From Parachryseolinea silvisoli (GTDB lineage Bacteria; Bacteroidota; Bacteroidia; Cytophagales; Cyclobacteriaceae), in assembly GCF_021190955.1 (NCBI RefSeq), contig NZ_JAIOAO010000003.1:868001-932000 (forward strand): a stretch of 64,000 nucleotides of DNA, written 5' to 3'. The notes under the pieces are model-generated. The model did not search any database. It was not told the DNA's origin and saw only the letters and a list, made by a program, of their open reading frames with translations. Below, piece by piece: positions 1-8,888 of the stretch; the first letter of the stretch is position 1; each line of letters starts with the position of its first letter. Made by a program: the position numbers and the translations under genes.

Positions 1-25
1 AGTTGGTGTTGCGTCCGTACGGTGG

Positions 26-1540
26 ATGCGTTGGATTTTTTTGGTGCTTTTGCTGGGATCGGTCATGCCCGTTGCTTATGGGCAATTGGCCGATAATTAC
101 GCGCCGCGAGGCACGTATGACAGGACTGCCACGGATTTGATCACTCGGATCAACAATCAAGCGCGACGGCAATACACGGTATTGGAAGGAAGCGGCAAGC
201 CGCCGGCGATCATCAAAGACGCGAAGGCCGAAATGTCAAAAGGTACCCGGATGTTGGTCTCGCTGGTGGAGCACCATATGGTCATCCTTGACGACACGCT
301 GCACCGGTGGGTGGACGATATTGTAAACACGATCGTGGCCGCGAATGCGTTAAAGCGCAAGCCACAGACGGTGCTGGTCATGAAGAGTACGACGTGCAAC
401 GCGTATTCGGTAGGGGAGGGCACCATCGTCGTCACGACGGCATTGCTCGCCAACATGCGTACAGACAGCGAGCTTGCGTTTACACTTGCACACGAGATGG
501 CGCACGAAGAATTGGAGCATGCCAGCCAACGCCTCTTTTATAAGGTCGAGCAGCGCCGTCAGCAAAAATCGAATAAGGTGATCCGGCAGGCAGCGCTGGG
601 CGAAGTTACCACCGAGGCGATGGATACGCTCCGAAGCCTCGCATATGCCGCGCAGCGCTATTCACGCGAGCATGAGATGCAGGCGGACTCCTTGGGATTG
701 ATCCTGATGCACCGCGCAGGGTATGACACGTGGGCGAGCTTCGGCGCACTGTCGGCGATCGACTCGGGCGATTATACGAAGGAGCGATTGGGCCGGCGAC
801 TGTTTAAACCGTTCGAGTTTGCCACGTATCCATTTCAGGAGTATTGGCTCAGTCCGCCGCTGACCATGTATACCCGCCGGCCGCAAGATACCTACTTTTT
901 TTCGGTCGACTCCCTGCAATCGCACCCTGACATGCTGCTCCGCCAAAAAACATTACTGGAATACCTGCCTTCCAATGCGCCGCAGGACGAATACCCGAGT
1001 CCGGAAGTGAAACATACGATCGCCCTGGCAGCGTTTGCATCGCTGGAAGCGGGCTATGATTTTAAACGGATGGACCAGGCGTTGCTGCGCGCCCTGGAAC
1101 TAAAACACCGGTACCCCCGAAATGTATTTGTCACGAGCTCGATCGCGCGGATACTCATCAAACTGTACCGTTGGAAGGACTATAGCGAACAGCTCTTCCG
1201 CGCCCATGTGCCACTTTATGTTGCCTTCTATGGGGAAGAGCTAAAGTCGGTCAATACATTTCTCAATAACCTGACGTTGCAAGAGCTCGGGGAGCTCGGG
1301 TTTCAATTTCTCAACAACAAAGAAAACTTCAATCCGGCATGCCGTGACCACTACATCCTTTTGTGGCACATCTGCGACCAGACGTGTCGCTACCCGGTGG
1401 CGGCCAAAGTAAAGGAAAACTACGAGAAACGGTTTGGCCGCGACTTGCGGTACGCCGAGATGAAAAGCGGGGCTGCGAAGATCGCTGCGCTCGAACCTTC
1501 GCTTTTTCTTCCCTCGGGCAAACCTCGGCCGCAGCACTGA
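26..1540 (+). CDS. M48-family zinc metallopeptidase, exported
   Basis: A 504-residue protein with an N-terminal hydrophobic signal segment (residues about 3-19, ending VAYG) followed by a peptidase M48 domain. The zinc motif HEMAH lies at residues 156-160 and the third ligand, E217, lies in EMQAD, as expected for the Ste24/BepA/HtpX-like clan. It is probably a periplasmic protease or quality-control factor of the BepA type. The C-terminal half (about 330-500) is helical and could be TPR-like, but I see no clear repeat. The frame is open from base 2, so an earlier start outside the window cannot be excluded; the ATG at 26 is chosen because it gives a good signal peptide. It stands alone on the plus strand, 130 bases ahead of an unrelated membrane protein. 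Confidence 0.85.
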   Translation: MRWIFLVLLLGSVMPVAYGQLADNYAPRGTYDRTATDLITRINNQARRQYTVLEGSGKPPAIIKDAKAEMSKGTRMLVSLVEHHMVILDDTLHRWVDDIVNTIVAANALKRKPQTVLVMKSTTCNAYSVGEGTIVVTTALLANMRTDSELAFTLAHEMAHEELEHASQRLFYKVEQRRQQKSNKVIRQAALGEVTTEAMDTLRSLAYAAQRYSREHEMQADSLGLILMHRAGYDTWASFGALSAIDSGDYTKERLGRRLFKPFEFATYPFQEYWLSPPLTMYTRRPQDTYFFSVDSLQSHPDMLLRQKTLLEYLPSNAPQDEYPSPEVKHTIALAAFASLEAGYDFKRMDQALLRALELKHRYPRNVFVTSSIARILIKLYRWKDYSEQLFRAHVPLYVAFYGEELKSVNTFLNNLTLQELGELGFQFLNNKENFNPACRDHYILLWHICDQTCRYPVAAKVKENYEKRFGRDLRYAEMKSGAAKIAALEPSLFLPSGKPRPQH

Positions 1541-1670
1541 TTCGTTGCGCTCCGGCGCTCCGGTTAAACGCTTTGACAGTCTATCCACCCGGGCTTACAG
1601 TTCAGTCACATAAATTACAATCCGGAGGGGTCAACGGCTACTTTTCGGATGTATTCATCAAACATCGACT

Positions 1671-2339
1671 ATGAACTTCGAATTGTTTCTCCGGGCGACA
1701 CTGATCGTTCACATTGCAGGCGGTACGGCAGCCCTGGTAAGCGGCCTGGTAGCGATGCTTACCCAGAAAGGCGGACGGGCACACCGTCGTGCGGGTATTG
1801 TGTATTTTGCCGGAATGTCGGCTGTCTTTGTCAGTGCGGTGATCCTTTCCATTGCCGGGAATAACATCTTCTTATTGCTGGTCGGCTTCTTCAGTTACTA
1901 CCTGACCGTGCGCGGTTATCGCATCCTCTACCTGAAAAACCTGCCGGCAGGTCAAAAGCCTACCACGGTGGACTGGCTGATCACCGGCGTGGCGAGCCTC
2001 TTTATTCTGACGCTGGTGGGGTGGGGTGTAACGCTGCTGACGGTGGGTGAGCGCATGGGGATTGTTGCCCTGGTGTTTGGTGGTATCGGCGCAACTTTTG
2101 TACGCAAAGACATTGTACAGTTCTTTCGTCGCCCGCAAGAGAAGATGCACTGGTGGTACGGCCACATCAGCAGCATGGGTGGCAGCTATATATCGGCCGT
2201 GACAGCCTTTATTGTGGTGAACATCCGGCTGGCGGAGTTTCAGTGGGTGTTGTGGATCGTGCCGTCGATCGTCGGTACCGTGCTGATCACCCGTACCGTA
2301 CGGTTCTACCAGGCGAAGTTTAACAGTAAGGCTGCGTAA
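1671..2339 (+). CDS. DUF2306-like integral membrane protein
   Basis: A 222-residue, very hydrophobic protein with about six to seven predicted membrane helices. The N-terminal pattern, HIAGGTAALVSG at residues 15-26 followed by HRRAGIVYFAGM at about 38-49, resembles DUF2306-type membrane proteins, whose conserved histidines face the membrane; no function is established for them. It is convergent with the next gene, whose stop lies 34 bases away. The short gap contains one copy of a dispersed GTGAGTGTGAGA-type repeat rather than a recognisable terminator. The family assignment rests on memory of the pattern and is moderate. Confidence 0.6.
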   Translation: MNFELFLRATLIVHIAGGTAALVSGLVAMLTQKGGRAHRRAGIVYFAGMSAVFVSAVILSIAGNNIFLLLVGFFSYYLTVRGYRILYLKNLPAGQKPTTVDWLITGVASLFILTLVGWGVTLLTVGERMGIVALVFGGIGATFVRKDIVQFFRRPQEKMHWWYGHISSMGGSYISAVTAFIVVNIRLAEFQWVLWIVPSIVGTVLITRTVRFYQAKFNSKAA

Positions 2340-2351
2340 GCGCTTCGCGCC

Positions 2352-2370
2352 CACACTCACCCTCACTCTT
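2352..2370 (-). repeat. Copy of dispersed GTGAGTGTGAGA-type intergenic repeat
   Basis: The convergent gap between the DUF2306-like gene and the ten-gene minus-strand cluster is almost filled by an element that reads AAGAGTGAGGGTGAGTGTG on the minus strand. Related sequences occur in other spacers of this window (11733, 18605, 47506 and 50495). Confidence 0.5.
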
Positions 2371-2373
2371 CTT

Positions 2374-3435
2374 TTACACCCGCGCGTGACGATCCCTGGA
2401 GAAGCGCCAGATAAAACCATCGAGCACATAGTGCGTTACCTGGGGCAGCACTAGCAGGGGGACGAGGAGCGAGAGTATAAGCGGGTCTTCTAACGGTGCA
2501 GCGTCCACCAGGAACGGGAAGATGGCGGCGTGGTCTTTCCAAACGAGCACGTCCCAGACGGTCTCCTCCAGGTAGGCCAATAACAACAGTACACCGGCGA
2601 AGACAGCGACGCCTTTCCAGGAGAACGAGAACGAGCCGGCGGCCTTCTTCTCGCCGTGGATCCAGATCAGTCCCATGTATGGAATGCCATGCGCCACAAC
2701 ATTGAGCAGCGTAAAGATCAGGTCGCCTTCAAACCATACAATGCCTGCGTACCACGAACAATAGGTGCCATAGACGATCAGGTTCTTGGGGATGTTAAAG
2801 AACCGGTGTCGGATGGAGACGGTGATCTCCCGCACGGTATAGGCCAGCAAGATCGCTACGAACAAGTACCACAGATAGGGGCCTGCCGCGACCAGCGGCG
2901 GCAGTGGTATAAAGTCGCCGGCGACAAACCAGCTGAGCGATTCGGTTAGGTGAATGTGCCAGTATACCAGCGGGTAGAGGGTGGCGTTGTAAATCGCGAT
3001 CGTTTCGATCAGGCGCCCGGTGCGGGAAGATTGTTCCTGGCGGGAGTAGAGCCGCATAAAACCATATTGCTGCCGGATGAAGTGATAGACGGCGATGTAT
3101 GCCAGGATACGCCAGAATAGTCCTGCACTATAGAAGTGCAACAGAAAACCGACGACGAATGCCGCCACCGGAATGATAATCAGCAAACGTTTATACTGCT
3201 GAAATGTAGGCCGGTCCCAATACAGCCGGAACAAGGTGCTATAGACGTGGCTCACGTCGATGCCGAGCACCAGCACAACCCACCATACAGTAGAGACCTC
3301 GTGGTTTGCCTGGAAATAATCGTGAAACAAAACAATGACCGCCACGGGCAGGAAGGCCGGCGCGAGGATGAGCAGGCTTTCGCGCAGCGGGTCTGCGAGC
3401 CAGGGTTGACGATATTGTTTTAAAGTTTCTGCCAT
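2374..3435 (-). CDS. Eight-helix membrane protein, unknown function
   Basis: A 353-residue protein with roughly eight predicted membrane helices. I do not recognise the family. Visible features are histidine-containing motifs inside or next to helices: HFIRQQYG (about 139-146), VVAHGIPY (about 250) and VTHYVLDGFIWR near the C-terminus. Such intramembrane histidines occur in di-iron oxygenases and carotenoid-cleaving membrane enzymes, but nothing here proves a metal site. It is the last gene of a ten-gene minus-strand cluster and its start overlaps the end of the flavin oxidoreductase by 16 bases, so translational coupling is likely. Its role is therefore probably tied to that oxidoreductase and the spermidine-synthase-like protein. 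Confidence 0.7.
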   Translation of the reverse strand: MAETLKQYRQPWLADPLRESLLILAPAFLPVAVIVLFHDYFQANHEVSTVWWVVLVLGIDVSHVYSTLFRLYWDRPTFQQYKRLLIIIPVAAFVVGFLLHFYSAGLFWRILAYIAVYHFIRQQYGFMRLYSRQEQSSRTGRLIETIAIYNATLYPLVYWHIHLTESLSWFVAGDFIPLPPLVAAGPYLWYLFVAILLAYTVREITVSIRHRFFNIPKNLIVYGTYCSWYAGIVWFEGDLIFTLLNVVAHGIPYMGLIWIHGEKKAAGSFSFSWKGVAVFAGVLLLLAYLEETVWDVLVWKDHAAIFPFLVDAAPLEDPLILSLLVPLLVLPQVTHYVLDGFIWRFSRDRHARV

Positions 3436-5024
3436 GCTTGCCGGGCGGCGGTGTGGCCCTGGTAAAATGCTTCTTCAAAGATGGACAAACCGCTGAGGTC
3501 TGAATGCGCAAAGTATACGGTGTCCTGGAGTGGCCTGGCAGCTTGCAGTCGGTCGGTACCCCAGATAAAGCCGGGTTCGGGGCGGATCATGCCGTGGCCC
3601 CAGATCCAAAGGTCAACGGATGAAATGTATTGTTCTATGGTAGGGTGCGGGCGTCGCAGGTCGGCCAGGATGATGTCGGTCCAGGCATCGGCCGTGGTAC
3701 GTTGTGCCAGCTGGCGGCGGGCGAGGGCATCCGTACCGAGCAACGGCAGATAGTACGTTAAGACGCGTTCCGCACCCGTCAGGCCGGCCTTTTGGTGTAC
3801 GGCGTTGACATAGCCCAGGGACTCGCTACCGTAAAGTACATTATCCCAGCAAACAGGCTCGCCACGTTTTTCGGTCAGGCCGGCAGTAGTGGTGACGTTG
3901 GCCACCATCCAGGGGGCGTATTGAAAAGCTTCGGGCCGGAATGCACGCGGGGCGTCGGGTAGGAGCCGCCGCGCGATAAACTGCGGTGTGGCGACAATGG
4001 CGGCGCGTGCCCGGATGCGGCGCGAGACGCCGGCGGTGGCATCGAAATATGTAACGGCTACCTGCCCGTGGCTCCACTGAATGTTGTGGACCATGCTGCG
4101 TGTGTGAATGTGTTCCCGCAGCGGTGTCTGCAATTGGTTGGTCAGCCAGCCGTTTCCTTCCGGCCAGGTCAGTACGGTATCCGATGGCGCATTGGCCGCC
4201 TTGCCTTTACGGGATGCAAAGTAGTGAATGCCCGCCCAGGCGGACGTATCGGCCGGCGCAGAACCGAAGTCGTCGGCACAGCAGTACTGTACATACCATC
4301 GCAGGAAGGGCGATGTAAAGTTGTGCTGGGTGAGGAACGTTTCCATAGAGATACTATCCAGTTGCCGCAGCACGAGGTCTTGCGAGCTGTTGGCCACGGG
4401 AATAGCAAAGGCTTCGCGGCCGTCGCTGCCACGCATCTCTTTGTATTCGTGCATCAGTGCCAGGAAGCGCTCAATCTCGTCACGGTCGCTGGCCGGTATC
4501 CCTGCGCGAGGTATCACCCCGGCTTGCCAGTAGCCGTTGATGTATAGTCGTTCCTGTGGGTCGAAGCAGAGGTGGTATTCGTTGTATACCGGCAGGCCGT
4601 CGGTATAGCCGGTAATGACGCGGGTCTCTTGTAAGAACGCCACAAGCTCGGGGTCCTGGTCGTTGGGCAGGGGCAGGTAGTGCGCGCCCCAGGGATATTG
4701 TGATACGGCGTTCTGGCCTCCAATAGCGTTGCCACCCGGCTCGGCGGCCAGCTCAAGCAAGGTAAAGTCCGATGTATAGCGTTTTAAGTAGCGTGCGGCG
4801 GAGAGGCCGGCTACGCCACCGCCGATAATGACGATGCCGGTCGTGGTGTCAGAGACTGGTGGACCAAAATCCATGGTACGCAGGCGATGGCCCAGCGCGG
4901 CATCCGGGCCGCCCAGCTGCGCGTGCATCGTTTCTGCCGGACGGCAATGTTGCAGCGCCGGTAGCAGGAGGGAGGCTCCGGCGCCCTGTACCAGGCGCGT
5001 CACAAATTTCCGGCGTGAGATCAT
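3420..5024 (-). CDS. Tat-exported FAD-dependent amine-oxidase-like oxidoreductase
   Basis: A 534-residue flavoprotein. The N-terminus carries a twin-arginine motif (SRRKF at residues 3-7) and a short hydrophobic stretch, so it should be exported folded with FAD. The dinucleotide-binding loop, VIIGGGVAGLSAARYL at 65-80, is followed by an acidic residue and EPGGNA, as in the flavin amine oxidase and phytoene desaturase superfamily (NAD(P)-binding Rossmann-like domain, then a substrate domain). The substrate is not known. Its start overlaps the stop of the upstream spermidine-synthase-like gene by 4 bases (ATGA). That coupling, and the family, make oxidation of a polyamine-like amine at the outer face of the membrane a reasonable guess, but this is inference. 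Confidence 0.8.
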   Translation of the reverse strand: MISRRKFVTRLVQGAGASLLLPALQHCRPAETMHAQLGGPDAALGHRLRTMDFGPPVSDTTTGIVIIGGGVAGLSAARYLKRYTSDFTLLELAAEPGGNAIGGQNAVSQYPWGAHYLPLPNDQDPELVAFLQETRVITGYTDGLPVYNEYHLCFDPQERLYINGYWQAGVIPRAGIPASDRDEIERFLALMHEYKEMRGSDGREAFAIPVANSSQDLVLRQLDSISMETFLTQHNFTSPFLRWYVQYCCADDFGSAPADTSAWAGIHYFASRKGKAANAPSDTVLTWPEGNGWLTNQLQTPLREHIHTRSMVHNIQWSHGQVAVTYFDATAGVSRRIRARAAIVATPQFIARRLLPDAPRAFRPEAFQYAPWMVANVTTTAGLTEKRGEPVCWDNVLYGSESLGYVNAVHQKAGLTGAERVLTYYLPLLGTDALARRQLAQRTTADAWTDIILADLRRPHPTIEQYISSVDLWIWGHGMIRPEPGFIWGTDRLQAARPLQDTVYFAHSDLSGLSIFEEAFYQGHTAARQAWQKL

Positions 5025-6547
5025 CGTGTATAGTCAGCCCATTCTTTTTCAAAGGTATTGACCAGCACCTGGTTGTTCAAGGTGTTGGCTTCGCTCGCCA
5101 CGCGGTCCATATCGGGCGGAAAGGAATAGAGCGGCGGCAAGGTTGCTGCGCTGATAAACCGCAGGCCTGCCGGCAATGTATAGTCTTCCGGCAGTTCGCC
5201 CTGAAAGCCCATCACAAAGCCCCATTCGCCGAACGACGGCACGTAGCAATGATACGGCAGTGTGGCAAAGCCGGTCTTTCGCAGGGTTTCGTCTACTATC
5301 CAGAACGATTTGCGGGCGACGAACGGTGACGTGGATTGAATGACCAAACAGCCACCGGGTGCCAGCAGGCGTCGTAGCTCGCGATAAAAGGTAGTGGTAT
5401 AAAGTTTCCCCAGTGAATAATTCGAGGGATCGGGAAAGTCGATGGTAATAAAGTCGTAGGTGTTTTTCTGCTCGCGGATCCAGACAAAAGCATCCTGATT
5501 GACGACGGTCACGGCGGGTGACATGAGCGAGCGCTGGTTGAGCTTCATCAGCGCCTCGTTAGACTTAAATAGCGTGGTGATGCTGTTGTCGAGGTCTACC
5601 AGTGTGATTTTTCTGACGGAAGGGTATTTGAGTATTTCGCGTACAGCCATGCCGTCGCCGCCACCCAATACGAGGATATTTTGTGGATGGTGCACACGGG
5701 AGAGTCCCGGGTGAATGAGGGCTTCGTGGTAGCGGTATTCGTCCAGGGAGCTGAACTGCAGGTTGCCGTTGAGGAACAACCGCCAGTCGTTGCCGCCGCG
5801 TGTTAATACAATACGTTGATAGGGGCTTGACTTGGCGTATACAATCTTGTCGGGATACGTAAGTGACTCGGATAGGCGCGTCAGGTGCTCCGACAAGGCA
5901 AAGCCGGCGGCCAGTAGCACGAGGCAGACGATGGCCGACCACCGCAGCGATCGATAGCCCCGCAGGTCGTGTCGGAAACGATAGGCGACGATCCAGGCCA
6001 CGCCCACGTTGAGGAACCCAAAGAAGAACGACGTACGGAGTAGTCCCAGATACGGTATAAAGATCAGGGGGAAGAGGAGCGAGGCGAACAGGGCGCCGAT
6101 ATAGTCGAACGTAAAAATGCGCGACACCAGGTCGCTGAATTCAACGCGGTCTTTTAGGATACGCATCAGCAGGGGCAGCTCAAGGCCCACGAGCGTCCCG
6201 GTCAGTACGACCAACGCGTAGAGGATGATGCGAAAGTAAACGACCTGCTCGAAGAGTATAAACAGCACGCCGGCGCTGAAGCCGCCGACCATGCCGACCA
6301 TCAGCTCGATGCTGATAAACCAGCCCAGCAGGTTGTCTTTCAGAAACCGCGACAGGTACGACCCGATGCCCATGGCAAAGAGGTATGTGCCGATGATGGT
6401 AGAAAACTGCGTAACGGAATCGCCCAGCAGGTAGCTGGCCAGCGTGCCGGCCACAAGCTCGTAGATCAGCCCGCACGTGGCAACGACAAAGACCGAAAAC
6501 AGCAGCAGCCACTGGAAACCGGCGGCATTACGTTCGTCCCGAATCAT
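5021..6547 (-). CDS. Membrane-anchored spermidine-synthase-like aminopropyltransferase
   Basis: A 508-residue protein with an N-terminal membrane domain of about seven helices (residues 12-220) and a C-terminal class I methyltransferase-fold domain of the SpeE family. The nucleotide-binding loop is VLGGGDGMAVRE (293-304). The family motif DEYRYHEALIHP (269-280) is present, and the catalytic acidic region reads IDFPDPSN (369-376) where soluble SpeE has an Asp-rich motif. Membrane SpeE-like proteins of this layout are known in bacteria but their product is mostly unproved. It follows a DUF350 gene by 3 bases and overlaps the flavin oxidoreductase, inside a cluster that also holds a SpeD homologue and arginine-degrading enzymes. 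Transfer of an aminopropyl-like group to a membrane-side acceptor is my inference. Confidence 0.85.
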   Translation of the reverse strand: MIRDERNAAGFQWLLLFSVFVVATCGLIYELVAGTLASYLLGDSVTQFSTIIGTYLFAMGIGSYLSRFLKDNLLGWFISIELMVGMVGGFSAGVLFILFEQVVYFRIILYALVVLTGTLVGLELPLLMRILKDRVEFSDLVSRIFTFDYIGALFASLLFPLIFIPYLGLLRTSFFFGFLNVGVAWIVAYRFRHDLRGYRSLRWSAIVCLVLLAAGFALSEHLTRLSESLTYPDKIVYAKSSPYQRIVLTRGGNDWRLFLNGNLQFSSLDEYRYHEALIHPGLSRVHHPQNILVLGGGDGMAVREILKYPSVRKITLVDLDNSITTLFKSNEALMKLNQRSLMSPAVTVVNQDAFVWIREQKNTYDFITIDFPDPSNYSLGKLYTTTFYRELRRLLAPGGCLVIQSTSPFVARKSFWIVDETLRKTGFATLPYHCYVPSFGEWGFVMGFQGELPEDYTLPAGLRFISAATLPPLYSFPPDMDRVASEANTLNNQVLVNTFEKEWADYTR

Positions 6548-6550
6548 TTG

Positions 6551-6757
6551 TTAACTGTGGATAGCCGAACCGATGATGATGCCCATGGCGATCATAAAGG
6601 CCCCGGCCATAATGGCGAGTGCAATGTTGTTCTTTTCCAGGATTTCCTTCCATAGATTTTCCGGCGTGATTCTTTCCACCACCCAGAAAGCGAGTCCCAG
6701 GATGATGATGCCGATGAGGGAGAATACAATCGATGCCCAAACGTATTTTAATTCCAT
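6551..6757 (-). CDS. DUF350 small membrane protein
   Basis: A 68-residue protein with two predicted membrane helices (about 9-27 and 46-65) separated by a charged loop. The second helix, ALAIMAGAFMIAMGIIIGSA, has the small-residue pattern of DUF350, the family of E. coli YjfL. DUF350 genes are repeatedly found beside SpeE-like, DUF4178 and PspA-related genes; their molecular function is unknown. Only 3 bases separate it from the SpeE-like gene. Normal family members have two or more such repeats; this one is a single unit. Confidence 0.8.
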   Translation of the reverse strand: MELKYVWASIVFSLIGIIILGLAFWVVERITPENLWKEILEKNNIALAIMAGAFMIAMGIIIGSAIHS

Positions 6758-6790
6758 AGTATGATGTGTTAATGTGATGCGTGGTATTGA

Positions 6791-6970
6791 TTATTTGTGA
6801 TAAATATAGCTTCGTCCGTGGGTGCCGTTCGCTCGTTCGCTGCGCTCGCGTTCGGTCTTGGTGGGGTTAAACCACTTCCAGCCGACCATACCCGAATAGG
6901 TAAAGAACGCCAGCAAAGCCAGCGCATAGATCAGGTAATATTTTAATCCTTTGAGATCGTTCAGGTTCAT
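6791..6970 (-). CDS. 59-residue single-helix membrane peptide
   Basis: A small open frame that begins with ATG at 6970 and ends with TAA at 6791. It encodes 59 residues: a short polar start (MNLNDLKGLK), one hydrophobic helix (about residues 11-28, YYLIYALALLAFFTYSGM), then VGWKWFNP and a basic/acidic tail. The gap between the DUF350 gene and the large DUF4178 gene is otherwise too long for this tightly packed cluster, and the frame fits it (12 bases after one neighbour, 33 before the next). The tail region (TERERSERANG) is written in GCGAACGAGCG-like repeats and may be a recently expanded or inserted sequence. No family is recognised. Confidence 0.65.
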   Translation of the reverse strand: MNLNDLKGLKYYLIYALALLAFFTYSGMVGWKWFNPTKTERERSERANGTHGRSYIYHK

Positions 6971-6982
6971 AGTGCTGTGTAT

Positions 6983-8248
6983 TTATTCGTAAGGTGAATA
7001 GTCGCTATCCGCCCAGCGTCCTTTTTCCCGGGACTTCGCCCAGATGATGTAAATGACGGGGAAAATGGCGAGTCCGATGATCGTCCAAAGGACGTTCAGC
7101 CGGGAAGGAACGTCGCGCCAGATGGCTATGTCGAAGCCTGTTACCGTGGTGCCGAACGCCGGGTATATATTGACGTGGTAGGTGCCGTCGGGCAGGCGCG
7201 AGATGTAGGCCTCGGCGGTGGTGCCGCCTTCCGACCAGTAGTAGGAGCCCCCGTCTTCATAGTCGTAGCCATGGTAGTATTCGACCTCTTTTGTAAAGTT
7301 ATACTCTTCGCCCGTGGTTTCGTTCACCAGCGCGAATTCAGAAAAGAACCAATCGTTGTCGACGGGCACGTGAATGTTGATCTGTATACTCTGCGGCCCA
7401 CCGTTTAAGTGGAACGGCGTCGTCGCCACAAATTTTTGATCTTTAAAATCGGCGGAGGTAAAATCCCGATGAAAAATGTTTTCGTCGGCGGAGCGGGCGC
7501 TGATTATGTACTGGATCACAAATGTCGCCAGGATCAGCACGATCAAACTAATGACCAACGAAGAGATACTAAAGGAGCCTGAGGCGGGTTGAGTGTAACC
7601 CAATCCGACGGAACGGGGCAGCTTCTCGAGCGGTACGGAAAAGATGTCGGCGATCGCGTTGCGCTGAATATATTCGCCTTTGCACCACAGCATGCTGTCG
7701 TCGCTCGATTCCAATGCAAAGAAATGCGGTGGATTGATATACTCTTCATTGCGTGTCGAAGCCGTCATGTCAACAACATCAAAGAAGAATTCGCCACGGG
7801 CATAGGCCACGTCGGCGCTGTATTTCTGATAAAGCTGGAAGCGTTGTCCGTCTTCATAGAAGCCGCCCGGGAAGAGCGAAGCCCGCGGATCGCTGTCGAC
7901 CGGCCAAACCATATTCCAGTGGCCATCGTACTCCGACAGAAATGCGTAGCCACGGTGGCGGTTAAAGATCAGGTACTCGCGCCAGGAATATTTATACTTT
8001 CGCTCCTTCTTGATGACGACCCCCATCACCTCATAAATAAAACCCCCGATCTCGCCTTTGGCGCCGATGGGAAGCGCCGGCTCGAAGGTATAGGGAATCT
8101 GGAATTTCTCCTGCTCCTTGTTCCAACTGCCGGTACGGAAATAAACACCACAGTTTTTACAGGTCAGGGCCCGTGTCAGGGCCTTGCCGCGTAGCGTGAG
8201 GGAAGTGTTGCAGGCCGGGCAGCTGATGATATTGTTAGTTCCACTCAT
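6983..8248 (-). CDS. DUF4178 zinc-ribbon membrane protein (long form)
   Basis: A 421-residue protein. The N-terminus is a four-cysteine zinc ribbon (C10, C13, C30, C33: CPAC and CKNC). The middle (about 60-210) matches DUF4178, with the typical run of GFIYEVMGVV, WREYLIF and a repeated beta pattern. A membrane helix follows at about 226-246, then a soluble beta-rich segment probably outside the cytoplasm, then a second helix at about 390-408 and a short charged tail. DUF4178 proteins occur next to SpeD/SpeE-like and DUF350 genes in many bacteria; function unknown. Its start overlaps the stop of the shorter DUF4178 gene by 14 bases, so the two are probably made together and may form one complex. 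Confidence 0.8.
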   Translation of the reverse strand: MSGTNNIISCPACNTSLTLRGKALTRALTCKNCGVYFRTGSWNKEQEKFQIPYTFEPALPIGAKGEIGGFIYEVMGVVIKKERKYKYSWREYLIFNRHRGYAFLSEYDGHWNMVWPVDSDPRASLFPGGFYEDGQRFQLYQKYSADVAYARGEFFFDVVDMTASTRNEEYINPPHFFALESSDDSMLWCKGEYIQRNAIADIFSVPLEKLPRSVGLGYTQPASGSFSISSLVISLIVLILATFVIQYIISARSADENIFHRDFTSADFKDQKFVATTPFHLNGGPQSIQINIHVPVDNDWFFSEFALVNETTGEEYNFTKEVEYYHGYDYEDGGSYYWSEGGTTAEAYISRLPDGTYHVNIYPAFGTTVTGFDIAIWRDVPSRLNVLWTIIGLAIFPVIYIIWAKSREKGRWADSDYSPYE

Positions 8249-8885
8249 TCCACGGAAGGGTATTGGCCAATTTCAGATTTTCTACCGGGACCTTTTTGCC
8301 CAGCAGGTAGTGTATACCGCCGACGTTGGGTTTGGTCATAAAAAAAGCGGTGCGCGCGCCCTTGCTCCCCTGTACGACAAACCACCCCGGCTCGACAATG
8401 CTCCAGGGCAACAGCTCGCCCAACAAGGCAAGGCCTTCACAACGCTCCACATACTGGCCCGTGACAGGGCCGTCCGGGAGGGGGATGGTTTGGTTCGACC
8501 GTAATTTGGAAGCGAGGTCGGTATAAGGTTGCCAGGCGCCGTTGTAGACGGCAAAGCTCCCGAATGACTCGACCATCCAGAAACCACTGCCTTCCTTGCG
8601 CACGGCGCACCAGAAGTTTTTATAGTCGTTTCGCAACTGCAGGCGTATGCGGCCGATCACCTCGAACGGTGCACCGTCCAGTACCCCGGTGGTGCCGATC
8701 TGTACAAAACTCAGGTCATCGGGCATGGGCGCTGCCGTAATCAGCGGCCTGGAGGCGTCTTGCGCGATGCCGTCTACGACGGCTTGCGCCCGGCAATAAG
8801 GGCATATAAAGCGGCCGGTAAGGCGCAGGCGAAGTGTATGCTGGGCCTGACAGCCCGGACAGGTGATACGGGTATGTAGACTCAT
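8235..8885 (-). CDS. DUF4178 zinc-ribbon protein (short form)
   Basis: A 216-residue protein with an N-terminal zinc ribbon (C9, C12, C28, C31: CPGC and CPYC) followed by one DUF4178 domain and no membrane helix, so it is probably cytosolic. It is a paralogue of the downstream long form and overlaps its start by 14 bases. The upstream gene (SpeD homologue) ends 3 bases away. Its job is unknown; the conserved neighbourhood argues for a structural or targeting role with the polyamine-related enzymes. Confidence 0.8.
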   Translation of the reverse strand: MSLHTRITCPGCQAQHTLRLRLTGRFICPYCRAQAVVDGIAQDASRPLITAAPMPDDLSFVQIGTTGVLDGAPFEVIGRIRLQLRNDYKNFWCAVRKEGSGFWMVESFGSFAVYNGAWQPYTDLASKLRSNQTIPLPDGPVTGQYVERCEGLALLGELLPWSIVEPGWFVVQGSKGARTAFFMTKPNVGGIHYLLGKKVPVENLKLANTLPWNEWN

Positions 8886-8888
8886 AAC

